From Erwinia psidii (GTDB lineage: Bacteria; Pseudomonadota; Gammaproteobacteria; Enterobacterales; Enterobacteriaceae), in contig NZ_RHHM01000002.1 of the NCBI RefSeq assembly GCF_003846135.1, forward strand, positions 1 to 64,000: a stretch of DNA of 64,000 nucleotides, written 5' to 3'. Each line of letters starts with the position of its first letter. Positions within the stretch are counted from its first letter, which is position 1. This document shows positions 39,903 through 50,673 of this stretch, piece after piece. A program made the position numbers and the translations under genes. A model generated the notes under the pieces. That model was not told the DNA's origin. It worked only from the letters and a program-made list of their open reading frames with translations, and made no database searches.

Positions 39903-40361
39903 TCAGCTCAGCGGCAATGCAGTGGTGTATTTTATCTCTTCCATTGCAAAACTTGACGTCACATCCAGTAACCCCGGCATGCGGTTCACCAGACGCTTGT
40001 AAAATGCATCATAGGTTTTCATATCAGCCACCTGAACACGTAGCAGATAGTCATATTCTCCTGCCATGCGATAGCATCCCATCACTTCCGACATATCCTG
40101 AACTACCTCAACAAACTGCTGATACCAGTCGCTACTGTGCTGTTGCGTTTTGATCAGCATAAAAGCAGTGAGCGACAGGGACAGTTTTTCTGCATCCAGC
40201 AGCGCAACACGACCGCGAATATATCCCTCATCTTCCAGCCTTTTCAAGCGTTTCCAACATGGCGTGGTAGTGAGATGCACCGCATCAGCCAGCGCTTGTA
40301 ACGATAATGTACAATCCTGCTGTAATAAAGCCAGCAACTTAAGGTCTGTTTTATCTATCAT
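39903..40361 (-). CDS. decR: DecR (YbaO): Lrp/AsnC-family cysteine-responsive regulator
   Basis: DecR activates cysteine detoxification genes in response to cysteine in E. coli. The 152-residue protein has an N-terminal winged helix ('[20 protein letters not shown]') and an AsnC ligand-binding (RAM) domain with '[20 protein letters not shown]'. The start at 40361 ([16 protein letters not shown]) fits the family. Unlike in E. coli, it is divergent here from a PLP-dependent enzyme gene, and an inverted repeat lies between the two. Confidence 0.94.
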   Translation of the reverse strand: MIDKTDLKLLALLQQDCTLSLQALADAVHLTTTPCWKRLKRLEDEGYIRGRVALLDAEKLSLSLTAFMLIKTQQHSSDWYQQFVEVVQDMSEVMGCYRMAGEYDYLLRVQVADMKTYDAFYKRLVNRMPGLLDVTSSFAMEEIKYTTALPLS

Positions 40362-40371
40362 GAGTTTACCT

Positions 40372-40390
40372 AAGAGAATAATTTTCTCTT
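40372..40390. promoter_or_regulatory. Palindrome between decR and the PLP enzyme gene; candidate DecR operator
   Basis: AAGAGAA (40372-40378), five A/T bases, and TTCTCTT (40384-40390) form a perfect inverted repeat in an AT-rich setting, the usual form of Lrp/AsnC-type sites. It starts 11 bases upstream of decR and 84 bases before the enzyme gene. Confidence 0.5.
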
Positions 40391-40473
40391 TAAAGACCAC
40401 CATAAAGCAAAAATAGAAATTTTTTTTCCCACTAATACCGTATTCTTTAACAAATTTACACAGGGCAAAGCAG

Positions 40474-41514
40474 ATGAACGACTTATGGGTTTCCAGGGCT
40501 GTACAGGAAATAAACGCAGATATTCAGCGTTCGGCAGATACACATCTTATCCGTCTGCCGTTACCGGATTATCCTGGGATCTGGCTTTATCTGAAAGATG
40601 AAAGCACCCATCCAAGCGGCAGTTTGAAACATCGTCTGGCGCGTTCGCTGTTCCTTTATGGCCTGTGTAATGGCTGGATCAAAGAAGGCACACCGATTAT
40701 TGAGGCCTCTTCCGGCAGCACCGCCGTTTCGGAAGCCTATTTTGCCAGACTGCTCGGCCTGCCATTTATTGCCGTTATGCCGGCAACCACGGCAAAACGC
40801 AAAATTGAACAAATCACTTTTTACGGCGGCCGCTGCCACTTCGTCAGCGATCCCTGCCAGATGTATGCTGAATCTGAGCGGATGGCCCGGCAGCTTAACG
40901 GCCATTTTATGGATCAATTCACTTATGCTGAACGCGCCACTGACTGGCGTGGCAACAACAATATTGCTGACAGCATCTTTCAGCAGATGAAAAATGAGCC
41001 ATACCCTATTCCTGAAACCATTGTTATGAGTGCGGGTACGGGCGGTACTTCAGCCACTATTGGGCGCTATCTTCGCTATCAGGGCTATCCAACCCGGCTG
41101 ATGGTGGTCGACCCGGAAAACTCGGTTTTTCTTGACTACTGGCAGCAACGCGACAGGTCGCTGCAAAATAGCACAGGCAGCAAAATTGAGGGAATTGGTC
41201 GTCCGCGCGTGGAGCCTTCCTTTATTGTCGATGTAGTGGACGACATGATGCGGGTGCCCGACGGTGCCAGCATCGCCACCCTGCTCTGGCTGGAGAAGCA
41301 ACTGGGACGCAAAGTGGGGGGATCTACAGGGACCAACGTATGGGGTGCCCTACAGGTGGCACAAAGGATGCGCGAAACCGGACGCAGCGGCTCAATTGTC
41401 ACATTATTATGTGACAGTGGCGAGCGCTATCTGGAGACGTATTACCATCCTGAATGGGTTGCGGAGCATATTGGTGATATCAGTAAATGGCAGCAGTCAG
41501 GCACGTTTGGATGA
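40474..41514 (+). CDS. PLP-dependent cysteine synthase-like enzyme, probable cysteine desulfhydrase
   Basis: This is a fold-type II PLP enzyme of 346 residues. The Schiff-base lysine is Lys52 in '[14 protein letters not shown]'; the substrate loop is '[19 protein letters not shown]' (about 78-96), where O-acetylserine sulfhydrylases have TSGNTG; the phosphate loop is '[12 protein letters not shown]' (about 186-197). The altered substrate loop and the divergent cysteine-responsive regulator suggest L-cysteine breakdown to pyruvate, ammonia and sulfide. A similar regulator-enzyme pair (CcdR-CcdA) is known in Pantoea ananatis; the equivalence is from memory and not tested. Fold assignment is firm, reaction inferred. 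A short CAGGG precedes the ATG. Confidence 0.82.
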   Translation: MNDLWVSRAVQEINADIQRSADTHLIRLPLPDYPGIWLYLKDESTHPSGSLKHRLARSLFLYGLCNGWIKEGTPIIEASSGSTAVSEAYFARLLGLPFIAVMPATTAKRKIEQITFYGGRCHFVSDPCQMYAESERMARQLNGHFMDQFTYAERATDWRGNNNIADSIFQQMKNEPYPIPETIVMSAGTGGTSATIGRYLRYQGYPTRLMVVDPENSVFLDYWQQRDRSLQNSTGSKIEGIGRPRVEPSFIVDVVDDMMRVPDGASIATLLWLEKQLGRKVGGSTGTNVWGALQVAQRMRETGRSGSIVTLLCDSGERYLETYYHPEWVAEHIGDISKWQQSGTFG

Positions 41515-41580
41515 GCAAAACTACCCTTCAACCTCGTCAGCAAGTAATATACGACGCAGCAAATCAGGAAGGTGAACAGA

Positions 41581-42276
41581 ATGAAGCGTGCAGTAGTGGT
41601 ATTTAGCGGCGGCCAGGATTCAACGACCTGTCTGGTTCAGGCATTACAGCAGTACAATGAGGTAGACTGCATCACCTTTGATTACGGCCAGCGGCACCGT
41701 GCAGAAATTGATATTGCACGTCAGCTTAGCCAGTCACTGGGAGCCAGAGCACATAAGACACTGGACGTGACTATGCTCAACGAACTGGCCATCAGCAGTC
41801 TGACCAGAGACAGTATTCCGGTTCCGGCTTACGATCCTTCTGCCAGCGGCCTGCCCAGCACCTTTGTGCCGGGACGTAATATTCTTTTTCTGACGCTTGC
41901 CTCAATCTATGCTTATCAGATTGAAGCTGAAGCAGTGATTACCGGCGTGTGCGAAACCGATTTTTCAGGTTATCCCGACTGTCGCGATGAGTTTGTTAAA
42001 TCACTCAATCAGGCGATAGTGCTGGGTATGGCCCGAGAGGTTCGCTTTGAAACACCGTTAATGTGGCTGAACAAAGCGGAAACCTGGGCGCTTGCCGACT
42101 ACTGGCATCGGTTATCACTGGTGCGCGATGAAACACTCACCTGCTATAACGGTATTAAAGGCGAGGGTTGTGGCGAATGTGCTGCCTGCAACTTGCGGGC
42201 TAACGGACTGCGTGAATATCAGAGCAACCCTGTCGATGTCATGCAAAGCATGCAGCGTAAGACCGGCCTAAGTTGA
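41581..42276 (+). CDS. queC: QueC: 7-cyano-7-deazaguanine synthase
   Basis: QueC makes preQ0 from 7-carboxy-7-deazaguanine with ATP and ammonia in queuosine synthesis. The 231 residues equal E. coli QueC. The N-terminal PP-loop is '[17 protein letters not shown]'; the substrate-binding '[16 protein letters not shown]' is present, as is the C-terminal zinc site '[16 protein letters not shown]'. The ATG at 41581 is 8 bases after AAGG; a GTG at 41572 is less likely. The stop region overlaps the converging fadM by 9 bases. Confidence 0.97.
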   Translation: MKRAVVVFSGGQDSTTCLVQALQQYNEVDCITFDYGQRHRAEIDIARQLSQSLGARAHKTLDVTMLNELAISSLTRDSIPVPAYDPSASGLPSTFVPGRNILFLTLASIYAYQIEAEAVITGVCETDFSGYPDCRDEFVKSLNQAIVLGMAREVRFETPLMWLNKAETWALADYWHRLSLVRDETLTCYNGIKGEGCGECAACNLRANGLREYQSNPVDVMQSMQRKTGLS

Positions 42277-42672
42277 CAGCAACTGCGTCATTCTGTACTT
42301 CAGTTCCCCTGCAATGGCCTGAGCTTTCTGTGTCAGTAAATCGATACAAACAAAGGTCAGACGGGCATCTGCCACCGTTTCCCCGCCCGGTGCCAGCGTT
42401 ACCGTCTGCGCAATCACGCCACTTTTCCCCCCCAACTCCAGCATCTGGCTGTTAATATCAAGCACGTCGCCCAGCACCGCCGGGCGACGATAGTTAATGT
42501 TGATATTGACCACCACAAAAGCCAGCCGGTTTTTCTGCATCCAGCTAAATGTTTCAAGGCGTTCCAGCCATGCCCAACGCGCTTCCTCCAGAAACTCAAG
42601 ATAGCGGGCATTATTAACATGTTGATAAACATCAAGATGATAGCCGCGAACCTTGATTGTGGTCGGCATCAT
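42268..42672 (-). CDS. fadM: FadM (YbaW): long-chain acyl-CoA thioesterase
   Basis: This is a 134-residue hot-dog thioesterase. It matches E. coli FadM in '[20 protein letters not shown]', with the catalytic Asp in 'HLDVYQHVN', and '[17 protein letters not shown]'. It hydrolyses long-chain acyl-CoA, notably dienoyl forms from beta-oxidation. Two adjacent ATGs occur (42672, 42669); AAGGAG is 7 bases from the first. Confidence 0.94.
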   Translation of the reverse strand: MMPTTIKVRGYHLDVYQHVNNARYLEFLEEARWAWLERLETFSWMQKNRLAFVVVNININYRRPAVLGDVLDINSQMLELGGKSGVIAQTVTLAPGGETVADARLTFVCIDLLTQKAQAIAGELKYRMTQLLST

Positions 42673-42776
42673 AAATATGCTCCTTTAAGCGAGGGTCATG
42701 GCAGCTGGTATGACCTCATAAAGGTAGCAAAACAACGGCAGGAGTGGACTGCCTGATGACGGACTCAAGAGAGCGA

Positions 42777-43211
<435 letters not shown>

Positions 43212-43254
43212 CTACTCCGGCAAAGTCAAAGTCGCAAAGGGTAGTAAACAGAAA

Positions 43255-43281
43255 TGGAAAAGGCCGCAGAAGCGGCCTTTA
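43255..43281 (-). terminator. Terminator of ppiD
   Basis: AAAGGCCGC and GCGGCCTTT form a perfect 9-bp stem around a 4-base loop, about 35 bases after the ppiD stop, with TTTCC following on the minus strand. Confidence 0.8.
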
Positions 43282-43314
43282 ATTTTAGGTAACGTTGCAG
43301 AAAAATTGCGAGCC

Positions 43315-45186
43315 TTACTGCATCTGCGCTGCCGCACCGTATTTAATTTTAGCTTCTTTACGCAGGTTACTGAGCAGTGCAGCAAAAGCGATCTGGGCAT
43401 TATTCTGCGTCACGCCTTTCACCATGGCTTTTTTCTGCTCTTCCGGCATAGTGCCGCTGTTTACCTTATCCAGCGCCACCAGAACCACATTACCCTCAGC
43501 ATCTTCACTGACCGCGAAGGCAGGCTGATCCTTCTGCGGTAGCGGCATCGCAAATGCTGCCTGGGTAATGGCATCCTGCCCGGCACGGGTCAACGTTTGC
43601 TGAGCGCTGAAGCTAACTCCTGCCGCTTTCATCGCTTCATCACCTTTACCGGCTTTAAAAGCGGCCAGCAGTTTATCCGCCTGGTCGTGTGCTTCTTTCT
43701 GTGCCTTTTCGGTTTTCAGGGTAGCGGATATTTGTGCACTGACTTCGCTAAGCGGTTTTACCGCTTCAGGCTTATGCTCGCTAACGCGAAGGACAAACGC
43801 CCGATCGCCATCAACGGTAATCATGTCAGAATTACTGCCTGGCGCACCGTTCTCTCCAACCAGACCTCCGCTGAAGATTGCCTGTTCAACCGGTTTAAAA
43901 TTCAACTCTCCCGGCAGCGTATCGTGGCTGAACCAGCCGGTCTCAACGGCTTTAGTGCCTGCGACCTCTTCAGCTCCTGCAAGCGACTCGTTGTCGTTAC
44001 TGGCTGCATCACGCACTTTTTGCTGCAATTTATACCAAGCATCAAGAGCTTTTTCCTGCTTCACCTTCGCGGCAATATCATCATGCACCGCGGTAAGGGG
44101 TTTAATTTGCTGCGGCTGCACATCATCCAGACGAGCAATAATAAAGCCCACAGACGAGCCGATCACCCCGGAGAGCTGGCCTTTTTCAGTCAGCGCGGCT
44201 TTTTTCAGTTCGTCAGGCGTGGTATCCGGTTCCAGCCAGCCCATATCACCACCGTTACGTGCAGAGATAGGGTCGGCCGATTTCTGCTTAGCCAGAGCAG
44301 CAAAGTCTCCGCCTTTATGCAGTTCGTCCAATACTGACCTTGCTTCAGCTTCGGTTTTCGTCTGAATAATGCTAAAACGACTGCGCTGAGGCTGGGTGTA
44401 ATCCTGCGGGTGCTGATTGTACCAGCTCTCAATATCGCTTTCACTGACAGGTTCCTGTAAAGCAGCAGCATCCAGCTTGATGTAGCTGACACGGAACTGT
44501 TCAGGCGACATGAAATTATTTTTGTTTTGCTGATAGTAACTATTAATCTCTTCGTCACTGACAGTCTGCTTACCCGTCAGCGCGGCAACATGGATGGTCG
44601 CTTCACGCACCAGACGTTGTTGAGAAACCAGCGCCGCCAGCCCATCGGTCTCGCCGGCCAGCATAAAATCTGTGCCGGTTACCGCAGTAATAAGTTGTTG
44701 CGTCGTCAGTTGATTGCGCAATGCTTCAGCATAACGATCGGCAGTGAAGCCCATGTTATTGATAATGGCCAGATACTTACCGTTATCAAATTTGCCGTCG
44801 GTTTGAAAAGCAGGCTGGCTGAAAATGGCCTGTTTTACCTGGTCATCGCTGATTGCCAGCCCCAATTCTTTTGCATATTGATCCAACAGGCGTTCATCGA
44901 TCAGCTGGGAGAGCGCCTGTTGGCGAATTTGCTGCATATAGCCGGGGTTACTGGCCAGAACAGAGAACTGTTCACCCATCATTTGCTGTTGTCGGCTACG
45001 CTCATTGGAAAACGATCTTTCAAGCTGTGCACGGCTGATTTCCTGCCCGTTAACTTTGGCAGCATAATCGCCATTGCCGCCGATCAGGTAGTTGCCCACC
45101 CCGGTCAAAACGAAAGACAGGATGATCAGACCCAGTATAATTTTGAGCACGACATGGTTCGACGCCGCGCGTAAATTGTCCATCAT
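43315..45186 (-). CDS. ppiD: PpiD: inner-membrane-anchored periplasmic chaperone/parvulin
   Basis: PpiD is a SecYEG-associated chaperone that meets proteins emerging into the periplasm. The 623 residues have one N-terminal membrane anchor ('LKIILGLIILSFVLTGVGNY'), a SurA-like N domain ('AKVNGQEISRAQLERSFSNE'), a parvulin domain ('SADPISARNGGDMGWLEPDT') and a second chaperone segment with 'FSGGLVGENGAPGSNSDMIT'. The start at 45186 (MMDNLRAASN) follows E. coli; the open frame to 45258 is not conserved and no good ribosome site is seen. Confidence 0.96.
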   Translation of the reverse strand: MMDNLRAASNHVVLKIILGLIILSFVLTGVGNYLIGGNGDYAAKVNGQEISRAQLERSFSNERSRQQQMMGEQFSVLASNPGYMQQIRQQALSQLIDERLLDQYAKELGLAISDDQVKQAIFSQPAFQTDGKFDNGKYLAIINNMGFTADRYAEALRNQLTTQQLITAVTGTDFMLAGETDGLAALVSQQRLVREATIHVAALTGKQTVSDEEINSYYQQNKNNFMSPEQFRVSYIKLDAAALQEPVSESDIESWYNQHPQDYTQPQRSRFSIIQTKTEAEARSVLDELHKGGDFAALAKQKSADPISARNGGDMGWLEPDTTPDELKKAALTEKGQLSGVIGSSVGFIIARLDDVQPQQIKPLTAVHDDIAAKVKQEKALDAWYKLQQKVRDAASNDNESLAGAEEVAGTKAVETGWFSHDTLPGELNFKPVEQAIFSGGLVGENGAPGSNSDMITVDGDRAFVLRVSEHKPEAVKPLSEVSAQISATLKTEKAQKEAHDQADKLLAAFKAGKGDEAMKAAGVSFSAQQTLTRAGQDAITQAAFAMPLPQKDQPAFAVSEDAEGNVVLVALDKVNSGTMPEEQKKAMVKGVTQNNAQIAFAALLSNLRKEAKIKYGAAAQMQ

Positions 45187-45292
45187 GTTGTGACAACACT
45201 CCGCTGTAGTGTGAATGTAAACCTTGAGCTTCGTCCCACATTCCCAGGAACGCTCCACGCTGCTGCGTATCAGGCTCGTTTGTCAAAAACGT

Positions 45293-45323
45293 AAAAAGGG
45301 CACATCAGTATCCTGACGTGCCC
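45293..45323 (-). terminator. Terminator of hupB
   Basis: On the minus strand, GGGCACGTCAG and CTGATGTGCCC form an 11-bp stem (one wobble) with loop GATA, followed by TTTTTA, about 63 bases after the hupB stop. Confidence 0.88.
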
Positions 45324-45385
45324 GTATGGTACATGAGAACACCTGAACAGTCCTCACTACGACCCGATAAATTGCTCAGAATGCC

Positions 45386-45658
45386 TCAATTAACGGCATC
45401 TTTCAGTGCTTTACCCGCACGAAAGCCGGGTACTTTACCCGCAGGAATGGTAATTTCTTTACCGGTTTGTGGGTTACGCCCGGTGCGTTCTGCACGCTCA
45501 CGCACAGAAAACGAGCCAAAACCCACCAGTGCAACTTCATCACCCGCTTTCAGAGATTCAGAAACAGAGTCCATGAACGCATCCAGAGCACGTCCCGCGG
45601 CTGCTTTCGAGATATCAGCATTAGCCGCGATTTTGTCGATCAACTGTGACTTATTCAC
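45386..45658 (-). CDS. hupB: HupB: DNA-binding protein HU-beta
   Basis: HU-beta is a 90-residue histone-like protein that bends DNA as a dimer with HU-alpha. The sequence shows '[20 protein letters not shown]', the family signature '[20 protein letters not shown]' and a beta-arm '[20 protein letters not shown]'. It starts with GTG (as in E. coli) after GAGGGG. It lies between lon and ppiD, with terminators on both sides, so it is transcribed alone. Confidence 0.97.
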   Translation of the reverse strand: MNKSQLIDKIAANADISKAAAGRALDAFMDSVSESLKAGDEVALVGFGSFSVRERAERTGRNPQTGKEITIPAGKVPGFRAGKALKDAVN

Positions 45659-45810
45659 TCAATCATCCCCTCTTCAATTATTCACCTCGCGATAAGGCAT
45701 CCCCACCGCGAATGTGCGCCAATTATGTTTATTTTACGTCTGTTGAGCCATAGTAACTGCCGCCAGTTCAGGCCTTCACTGGCTTAACAGCACTCTAAAT
45801 TAGCGGCCCC

Positions 45811-45846
45811 AAAAAAAGCTGGCAAGTCCGAATTTACTTGCCAGCT
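45811..45846 (-). terminator. Terminator of lon
   Basis: On the minus strand, AGCTGGCAAG and CTTGCCAGCT form a perfect 10-bp stem with a 10-base loop, followed by TTTTTTT (45811-45817), about 30 bases after the lon stop. Confidence 0.93.
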
Positions 45847-45876
45847 GCCGTTTTAAGGTCTTTTTGTCTTAAATCA

Positions 45877-48231
45877 CTATTTTGCAGTGGCGACCTGCAT
45901 GCCATACGGCGCATTTTGCAACGCCAGCCCCAGCACTTCTTCAATACGCTTCACCGGATGGATCTCCAGATCGGCGATCACGTTATCCGGGATCTCCTCC
46001 AGATCGCGTTTATTTTCGTCCGGGATTAACACGGTTTTGATGCCGCCACGATGTGCCGCCAGCAATTTCTCTTTCAGACCACCGATAGGCAGAACCTGAC
46101 CACGCAGTGTAATCTCGCCGGTCATCGCGACATCCGCCCGCACAGGGTTCCCTGTCAGACAGGAAACCAGCGCGGTGCACATGGCGATACCGGCACTGGG
46201 GCCATCTTTCGGCGTCGCGCCTTCCGGCACGTGCACGTGGATATCACGTTTCTCGTAGAAATCGCCGTTAATGCCCAGCTTCTCCGCGCGTGCACGCACC
46301 ACAGTCAACGCTGCCTGAATCGATTCCTGCATCACTTCACCCAGTGAACCGGTGTAAGTCAGCTTGCCTTTACCAGGCACACAGGCGGTTTCAATGGTCA
46401 GCAGATCGCCACCCACCTCGGTCCATGCCAGCCCTGTCACCTGACCGACCCGGTTTTCGCTATCGGCACGGCCATAGTCATAACGCTGAACGCCAAGATA
46501 ATCTTTCAGATTGTCGGCATTGATCTCAATATGTTTGCGCTTTTTGTCCATCAGCAGAGTTTTCACCGCTTTACGACACAGTTTTGACAGTTCGCGCTCC
46601 AGGCTGCGCACACCGGCTTCACGGGTGTAGTAACGAATAATGCCCACAATCGCGCTGTCATCCACGGTCAGCTCGCTTTCTTTCAGCGCGTTACGCTCAA
46701 TTTGCTTGGGTAGCAAATGCTGTTTGGCAATATTGAGTTTTTCGTCCTCGGTGTAACCCGACAGGCGGATCACCTCCATACGATCGAGCAACGGAGCCGG
46801 GATATTCATGGAGTTAGACGTCGCCACAAACATCACATCCGAGAGGTCGTAATCCACTTCGAGATAGTGGTCGTTGAAGGCATTATTCTGTTCAGGATCG
46901 AGAACCTCAAGCAGAGCGGAAGCGGGATCGCCACGCATGTCCGAGGACATTTTGTCGATTTCATCGAGCAGGAACAGTGGGTTTTTTACGCCAACCTTTG
47001 CCATTTTCTGGATAAGTTTGCCCGGCATTGAGCCGATATAAGTCCGACGATGACCGCGGATCTCTGCTTCATCACGCACGCCACCAAGCGCCATACGGAC
47101 ATACTTTCTGCCTGTCGCTTTGGCAATAGACTGCCCCAGAGAGGTTTTACCCACCCCCGGTGGCCCCACCAGACACAGGATTGGGCCTTTAATTTTGCTG
47201 ACGCGGCTTTGGACGGCTAAATATTCAAGGATGCGGTCTTTCACCCGTTCCAGACCAAAGTGATCGATATCCAGCGTTTCCTGTGCTTTAACCAGATCCT
47301 TCTTCACTTTACTGCGCGCGTTCCACGGCACCTGCACCATCCAGTCGATGTAACCACGCACTACCGTCGCTTCTGCCGACATTGGTGACATCATCTTCAG
47401 CTTCTGCAACTCAGCTTCGGTTTTATCACGGGCCTCTTTTGGCATTTTGGCCGCATCAATTTTGCGTTTCAGCGCTTCATTTTCATCAGGCGCATCGTCC
47501 ATTTCGCCCAGCTCTTTCTGAATCGCTTTCATCTGTTCGTTCAGATAATATTCGCGCTGGCTTTTTTCCATCTGTTTTTTGACACGATTACGGATCCGTT
47601 TTTCAACCTGTAGCAGATCAATCTCCGATTCCATCATCGCCATCAGATATTCCAGACGTTCGTTAACATCTGACATTTCCAACACCGACTGCTTATCTGC
47701 CAGCTTCAGCGGCATATGGGCCGCCACAGTGTCGGCCAGACGTGCTGCGTCCTCAATACTGTTCAGTGACGTCAGCACCTCCGGTGGGATTTTTTTATTC
47801 AGTTTGATGTAACCCTCAAACTGATTTATCGCCGTGCGCACCAGGACTTCCTGCTCGCGCTCGTCAATTTCCATGGAAGCCAGGTATTCAGCCTGAGCGG
47901 TAAAGTGATCGCCATTATCAGCAAGGGTAGTGATATGCGCACGTTGCAGCCCCTCCACCAGCACTTTTACCGTCCCATCAGGCAATTTCAACATTTGCAA
48001 AATAGACGCTACTGTCCCTACAGCGAAAAGATCGTTAATACCAGGTTCATCCGTTGAAGCCTCTTTCTGAGCGACCAGCATGATCTTTTTATCATGATCC
48101 ATGGCAGCTTCAAGGCAGCGAATTGATTTCTCACGGCCAACAAACAACGGAATTACCATGTGCGGATAAACCACTACGTCACGCAACGGCAACACAGGGA
48201 TTTCAATGCGTTCGGAACGCTCAGCATTCAT
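45877..48231 (-). CDS. lon: Lon: ATP-dependent protease La
   Basis: Lon is a hexameric cytoplasmic AAA+ protease degrading misfolded and regulatory proteins. It has 784 residues, the E. coli length. The N-terminal LAN domain starts '[20 protein letters not shown]'; Walker A is '[10 protein letters not shown]', Walker B 'LFLLDEID', and the protease domain has the Ser of the Ser-Lys dyad in '[11 protein letters not shown]' (Ser679 by E. coli numbering), with Lys in '[14 protein letters not shown]'. The start at 48231 ([14 protein letters not shown]) fits E. coli; the frame to 48342 would include the promoter. Confidence 0.98.
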   Translation of the reverse strand: MNAERSERIEIPVLPLRDVVVYPHMVIPLFVGREKSIRCLEAAMDHDKKIMLVAQKEASTDEPGINDLFAVGTVASILQMLKLPDGTVKVLVEGLQRAHITTLADNGDHFTAQAEYLASMEIDEREQEVLVRTAINQFEGYIKLNKKIPPEVLTSLNSIEDAARLADTVAAHMPLKLADKQSVLEMSDVNERLEYLMAMMESEIDLLQVEKRIRNRVKKQMEKSQREYYLNEQMKAIQKELGEMDDAPDENEALKRKIDAAKMPKEARDKTEAELQKLKMMSPMSAEATVVRGYIDWMVQVPWNARSKVKKDLVKAQETLDIDHFGLERVKDRILEYLAVQSRVSKIKGPILCLVGPPGVGKTSLGQSIAKATGRKYVRMALGGVRDEAEIRGHRRTYIGSMPGKLIQKMAKVGVKNPLFLLDEIDKMSSDMRGDPASALLEVLDPEQNNAFNDHYLEVDYDLSDVMFVATSNSMNIPAPLLDRMEVIRLSGYTEDEKLNIAKQHLLPKQIERNALKESELTVDDSAIVGIIRYYTREAGVRSLERELSKLCRKAVKTLLMDKKRKHIEINADNLKDYLGVQRYDYGRADSENRVGQVTGLAWTEVGGDLLTIETACVPGKGKLTYTGSLGEVMQESIQAALTVVRARAEKLGINGDFYEKRDIHVHVPEGATPKDGPSAGIAMCTALVSCLTGNPVRADVAMTGEITLRGQVLPIGGLKEKLLAAHRGGIKTVLIPDENKRDLEEIPDNVIADLEIHPVKRIEEVLGLALQNAPYGMQVATAK

Positions 48232-48319
48232 AGAGCTCTCTCTCAGTTTAATTTCCGCCAGGGTGATGGGAACTGCCACAAACCACTCAAAAGGCAGTTT
48301 TACCCACAGGTGTCTGAGT

Positions 48320-48348
48320 ATATGGGGATGGATGCAGCACATTCAACG
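48320..48348 (-). promoter_or_regulatory. Sigma-32 promoter of lon
   Basis: Minus strand: CGTTGAAT (48341-48348), 13 bases, then CCCCATAT (48320-48327). It resembles the E. coli lon heat-shock promoter, about 90 bases upstream of the start codon. Confidence 0.82.
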
Positions 48349-48361
48349 TTATGTGCGCGAG

Positions 48362-48393
48362 AAAAACAAAAGGGGAGACATTTCTCCCCTTTT
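48362..48393 (-). terminator. Terminator of clpX, just upstream of the lon promoter
   Basis: On the minus strand AAAAGGGGAGA and TCTCCCCTTTT form an 11-bp stem (48368-48393) with a 4-base loop, followed by GTTTTTC. It separates clpPX from lon; only about 20 bases lie between it and the lon -35 box. Confidence 0.92.
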
Positions 48394-48424
48394 TTGAAAT
48401 AACTGACTGGAAATACTTGGTTAA

Positions 48425-49699
48425 TTATTCACCAGAAGCCTGTTGCGCTTCATGTTTTCCATAAATCAGCATTGGCTCGGTCTGACCATCGATCACCGAA
48501 TCATCAATCACCACTTTTTCCACATCGTCCATTGAAGGGAGGTCATACATGGTGTTCAACAGCGCCCCTTCCACAATAGAACGCAGGCCACGCGCCCCGG
48601 TTTTGCGCGACATCGCTTTTTTGGCAATCGCCGTCAACGCCTCATCACGGAATTCCAGCTCGACACCTTCCAGATTGAACAACGCCTGATACTGTTTGGT
48701 CAGCGCATTCTTCGGTTCACGCAGAATCTGGATCAACGCTTCTTCGTTCAGCTCATTCAATGTGGCAACAACGGGCAGGCGGCCAATGAATTCAGGGATG
48801 AGACCAAATTTGATCAGATCCTCAGGTTCCACCTGTTCCAGTAGCTCACCTTCAGTCGCTTTTTGCGATTTGCCTTTTACCGTGGCACCAAAACCAATAC
48901 CCGTTCCGGTTTCCACACGCTGAGAAATCACCTTATCCAGGCCCGCAAAGGCACCCCCACAAATAAACAGAATTTTGGAGGTATCTACCTGTAAGAATTC
49001 TTGCTGCGGATGCTTACGGCCTCCCTGCGGTGGGACCGCAGCAACGGTACCTTCAATCAGCTTCAGTAATGCCTGCTGCACGCCCTCACCCGATACATCG
49101 CGGGTAATAGAGGGGTTATCAGATTTGCGGGAAATTTTATCAATTTCATCGATATAGACGATACCGCGCTGCGCTTTTTGCACGTCATAATCACATTTTT
49201 GCAGCAGCTTCTGAATAATATTTTCGACGTCCTCACCCACATAACCGGCTTCGGTAAGTGTGGTAGCATCGGCCATGGTGAACGGCACGTCCAACAGGCG
49301 GGCCAGGGTTTCTGCCAGCAGTGTCTTACCGCTACCGGTAGGCCCGATCAGAAGAATGTTACTTTTGCCAAGTTCAATGCCATTACTGGTATCGCCATTG
49401 CGCAAACGCTTATAGTGGTTATACACCGCCACTGCCAGCACCTTCTTCGCTCTTTCCTGGCCGATAACATAATCGTCGAGATGATGGCGGATTTCGTGCG
49501 GGGTAGGTAACGCACTACGCTCACGATGCGGAGCAACTTCTTTAATCTCTTCGCGAATGATGTCGTTACATAGATCGACACACTCATCGCAGATATACAC
49601 TGACGGGCCGGCAATCAGCTTACGCACTTCATGCTGGCTTTTGCCGCAAAAAGAGCAGTACAGCAGCTTTCCTGAACCGTCTTTGCGCTTATCTGTCAT
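48425..49699 (-). CDS. clpX: ClpX: ATPase and specificity subunit of ClpXP
   Basis: ClpX unfolds tagged proteins and feeds them to ClpP. The 424 residues equal E. coli ClpX. The N-terminal zinc-binding domain has Cys15, Cys18, Cys37 and Cys40. The AAA+ module has Walker A '[16 protein letters not shown]', Walker B '[11 protein letters not shown]', the ClpP-docking loop '[11 protein letters not shown]' (IGF) and '[15 protein letters not shown]'. AGAGG precedes the ATG. It follows clpP by 118 bases in one direction. Confidence 0.98.
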   Translation of the reverse strand: MTDKRKDGSGKLLYCSFCGKSQHEVRKLIAGPSVYICDECVDLCNDIIREEIKEVAPHRERSALPTPHEIRHHLDDYVIGQERAKKVLAVAVYNHYKRLRNGDTSNGIELGKSNILLIGPTGSGKTLLAETLARLLDVPFTMADATTLTEAGYVGEDVENIIQKLLQKCDYDVQKAQRGIVYIDEIDKISRKSDNPSITRDVSGEGVQQALLKLIEGTVAAVPPQGGRKHPQQEFLQVDTSKILFICGGAFAGLDKVISQRVETGTGIGFGATVKGKSQKATEGELLEQVEPEDLIKFGLIPEFIGRLPVVATLNELNEEALIQILREPKNALTKQYQALFNLEGVELEFRDEALTAIAKKAMSRKTGARGLRSIVEGALLNTMYDLPSMDDVEKVVIDDSVIDGQTEPMLIYGKHEAQQASGE

Positions 49700-49744
49700 C
49701 AGTTAACCTCTTCTGTTATCTTCGTCCGCGTTATTCACGGCGAT

Positions 49745-49763
49745 GATACCGCAGTGCGGTATC
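49745..49763. repeat. Perfect palindrome in the clpP-clpX spacer
   Basis: GATACCGCA-G-TGCGGTATC is a 9-bp perfect inverted repeat around one base, without a following U-tract. It may form a pausing or RNA-processing hairpin between clpP and clpX. Confidence 0.6.
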
Positions 49764-49817
49764 CTCATTCGTCGCTGGTTCCCCTCTCTGACTATAGACG
49801 ACAGAAGAGGGATGGGG

Positions 49818-50441
49818 TCAGGTGCGATGCGTCAGAATTGAATCGACAAGACCATACTCTACAGCTTCACTGGCGGACAGGAAACGATCACGTTCAGTGT
49901 CACGCTCTATTTCTTCAAGAGTTTTGCCCGTATGCTCCGCCATCAACTCGTTCATACGCTGTTTCACCTTCAGGATTTCACGCGCGTGGATTTCAATGTC
50001 CGTCGCCTGTCCCTGATAGCCTCCCAGCGGCTGATGGATCATGACACGGGAGTTAGGCAGGCAATAGCGTTTACCTTTAGTACCGGCCGTCAGCAAAAAT
50101 GCCCCCATTGAGCACGCCTGCCCCATACAGATGGTGCTCACATCAGGCTTGATAAACTTCATCGTGTCGTAGATAGACATGCCTGCGGTAATCACCCCAC
50201 CTGGCGAATTAATATAAAGGTGGATATCTTTCTCAGGATTTTCTGCTTCCAGAAAAAGCATCTGGGCGACGATCAGATTCGCCATATGATCTTCAACCTG
50301 ACCAGTCAGGAAGATGATTCGCTCCTTGAGCAGGCGAGAAAAAATGTCGTAAGAACGCTCTCCACGAGAGGTCTGTTCAACCACCATCGGCACTAAAGCC
50401 ATATGAGGTGCCGTTTGTTCACGTTCGCCGCTGTATGACAT
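49818..50441 (-). CDS. clpP: ClpP: ATP-dependent Clp protease proteolytic subunit
   Basis: ClpP is a tetradecameric serine protease. The 207 residues equal E. coli ClpP. The catalytic triad is visible: Ser111 in '[12 protein letters not shown]', His136 in '[18 protein letters not shown]', and Asp in the '[12 protein letters not shown]' region. Residue 110 is Cys where E. coli has Ala, a common variant outside E. coli. The start at 50441 (MSYSGEREQ) follows AGGAG; the open frame to 50579 runs through the promoter. Confidence 0.98.
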   Translation of the reverse strand: MSYSGEREQTAPHMALVPMVVEQTSRGERSYDIFSRLLKERIIFLTGQVEDHMANLIVAQMLFLEAENPEKDIHLYINSPGGVITAGMSIYDTMKFIKPDVSTICMGQACSMGAFLLTAGTKGKRYCLPNSRVMIHQPLGGYQGQATDIEIHAREILKVKQRMNELMAEHTGKTLEEIERDTERDRFLSASEAVEYGLVDSILTHRT

Positions 50442-50478
50442 TATCTGTCTCCTGAAAATTTCGTTTGGCCGGATTCCT

Positions 50479-50507
50479 ATCTGGGGGTGCTGCCCCACTG
50501 ATTCAAG
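50479..50507 (-). promoter_or_regulatory. Sigma-32-like promoter of clpPX
   Basis: Minus strand: CTTGAAT (50501-50507), 13 bases, then CCCCCAGAT (50479-50487). The -10 is less perfect than for htpG or lon. It lies about 38 bases upstream of the clpP start. Confidence 0.6.
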
Positions 50508-50611
50508 CATAACAACGTTTTTATCAACTGCTAACCAGGAAAAACAGCTTAGTTGATAATTTGCCGGTTTAATGAACAAACAGAGTTCGGAATGTCGCTC
50601 AGAACAATCAA

Positions 50612-50651
50612 TAAAACAAAAAGCCCGCAGTCATAATAACCGCGGGCTTTT
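50612..50651 (-). terminator. Terminator of tig
   Basis: On the minus strand AAAGCCCGC and GCGGGCTTT form a 9-bp stem with a 13-base loop, followed by TTGTTTT, about 24 bases after the tig stop. Confidence 0.88.
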
Positions 50652-50673
50652 ATTTTCCTTAAGAATCAGCAAA

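Noticed and set aside
43597..44337. 246-codon plus-strand frame
   Set aside because: Antisense shadow of ppiD; no recognisable domain and no ribosome site.
50108..50125. ClpP Ala-to-Cys change next to the catalytic Ser as an unusual active site
   Set aside because: A Cys at this position is, to my knowledge, frequent in ClpP of other proteobacteria, and the catalytic triad is intact.
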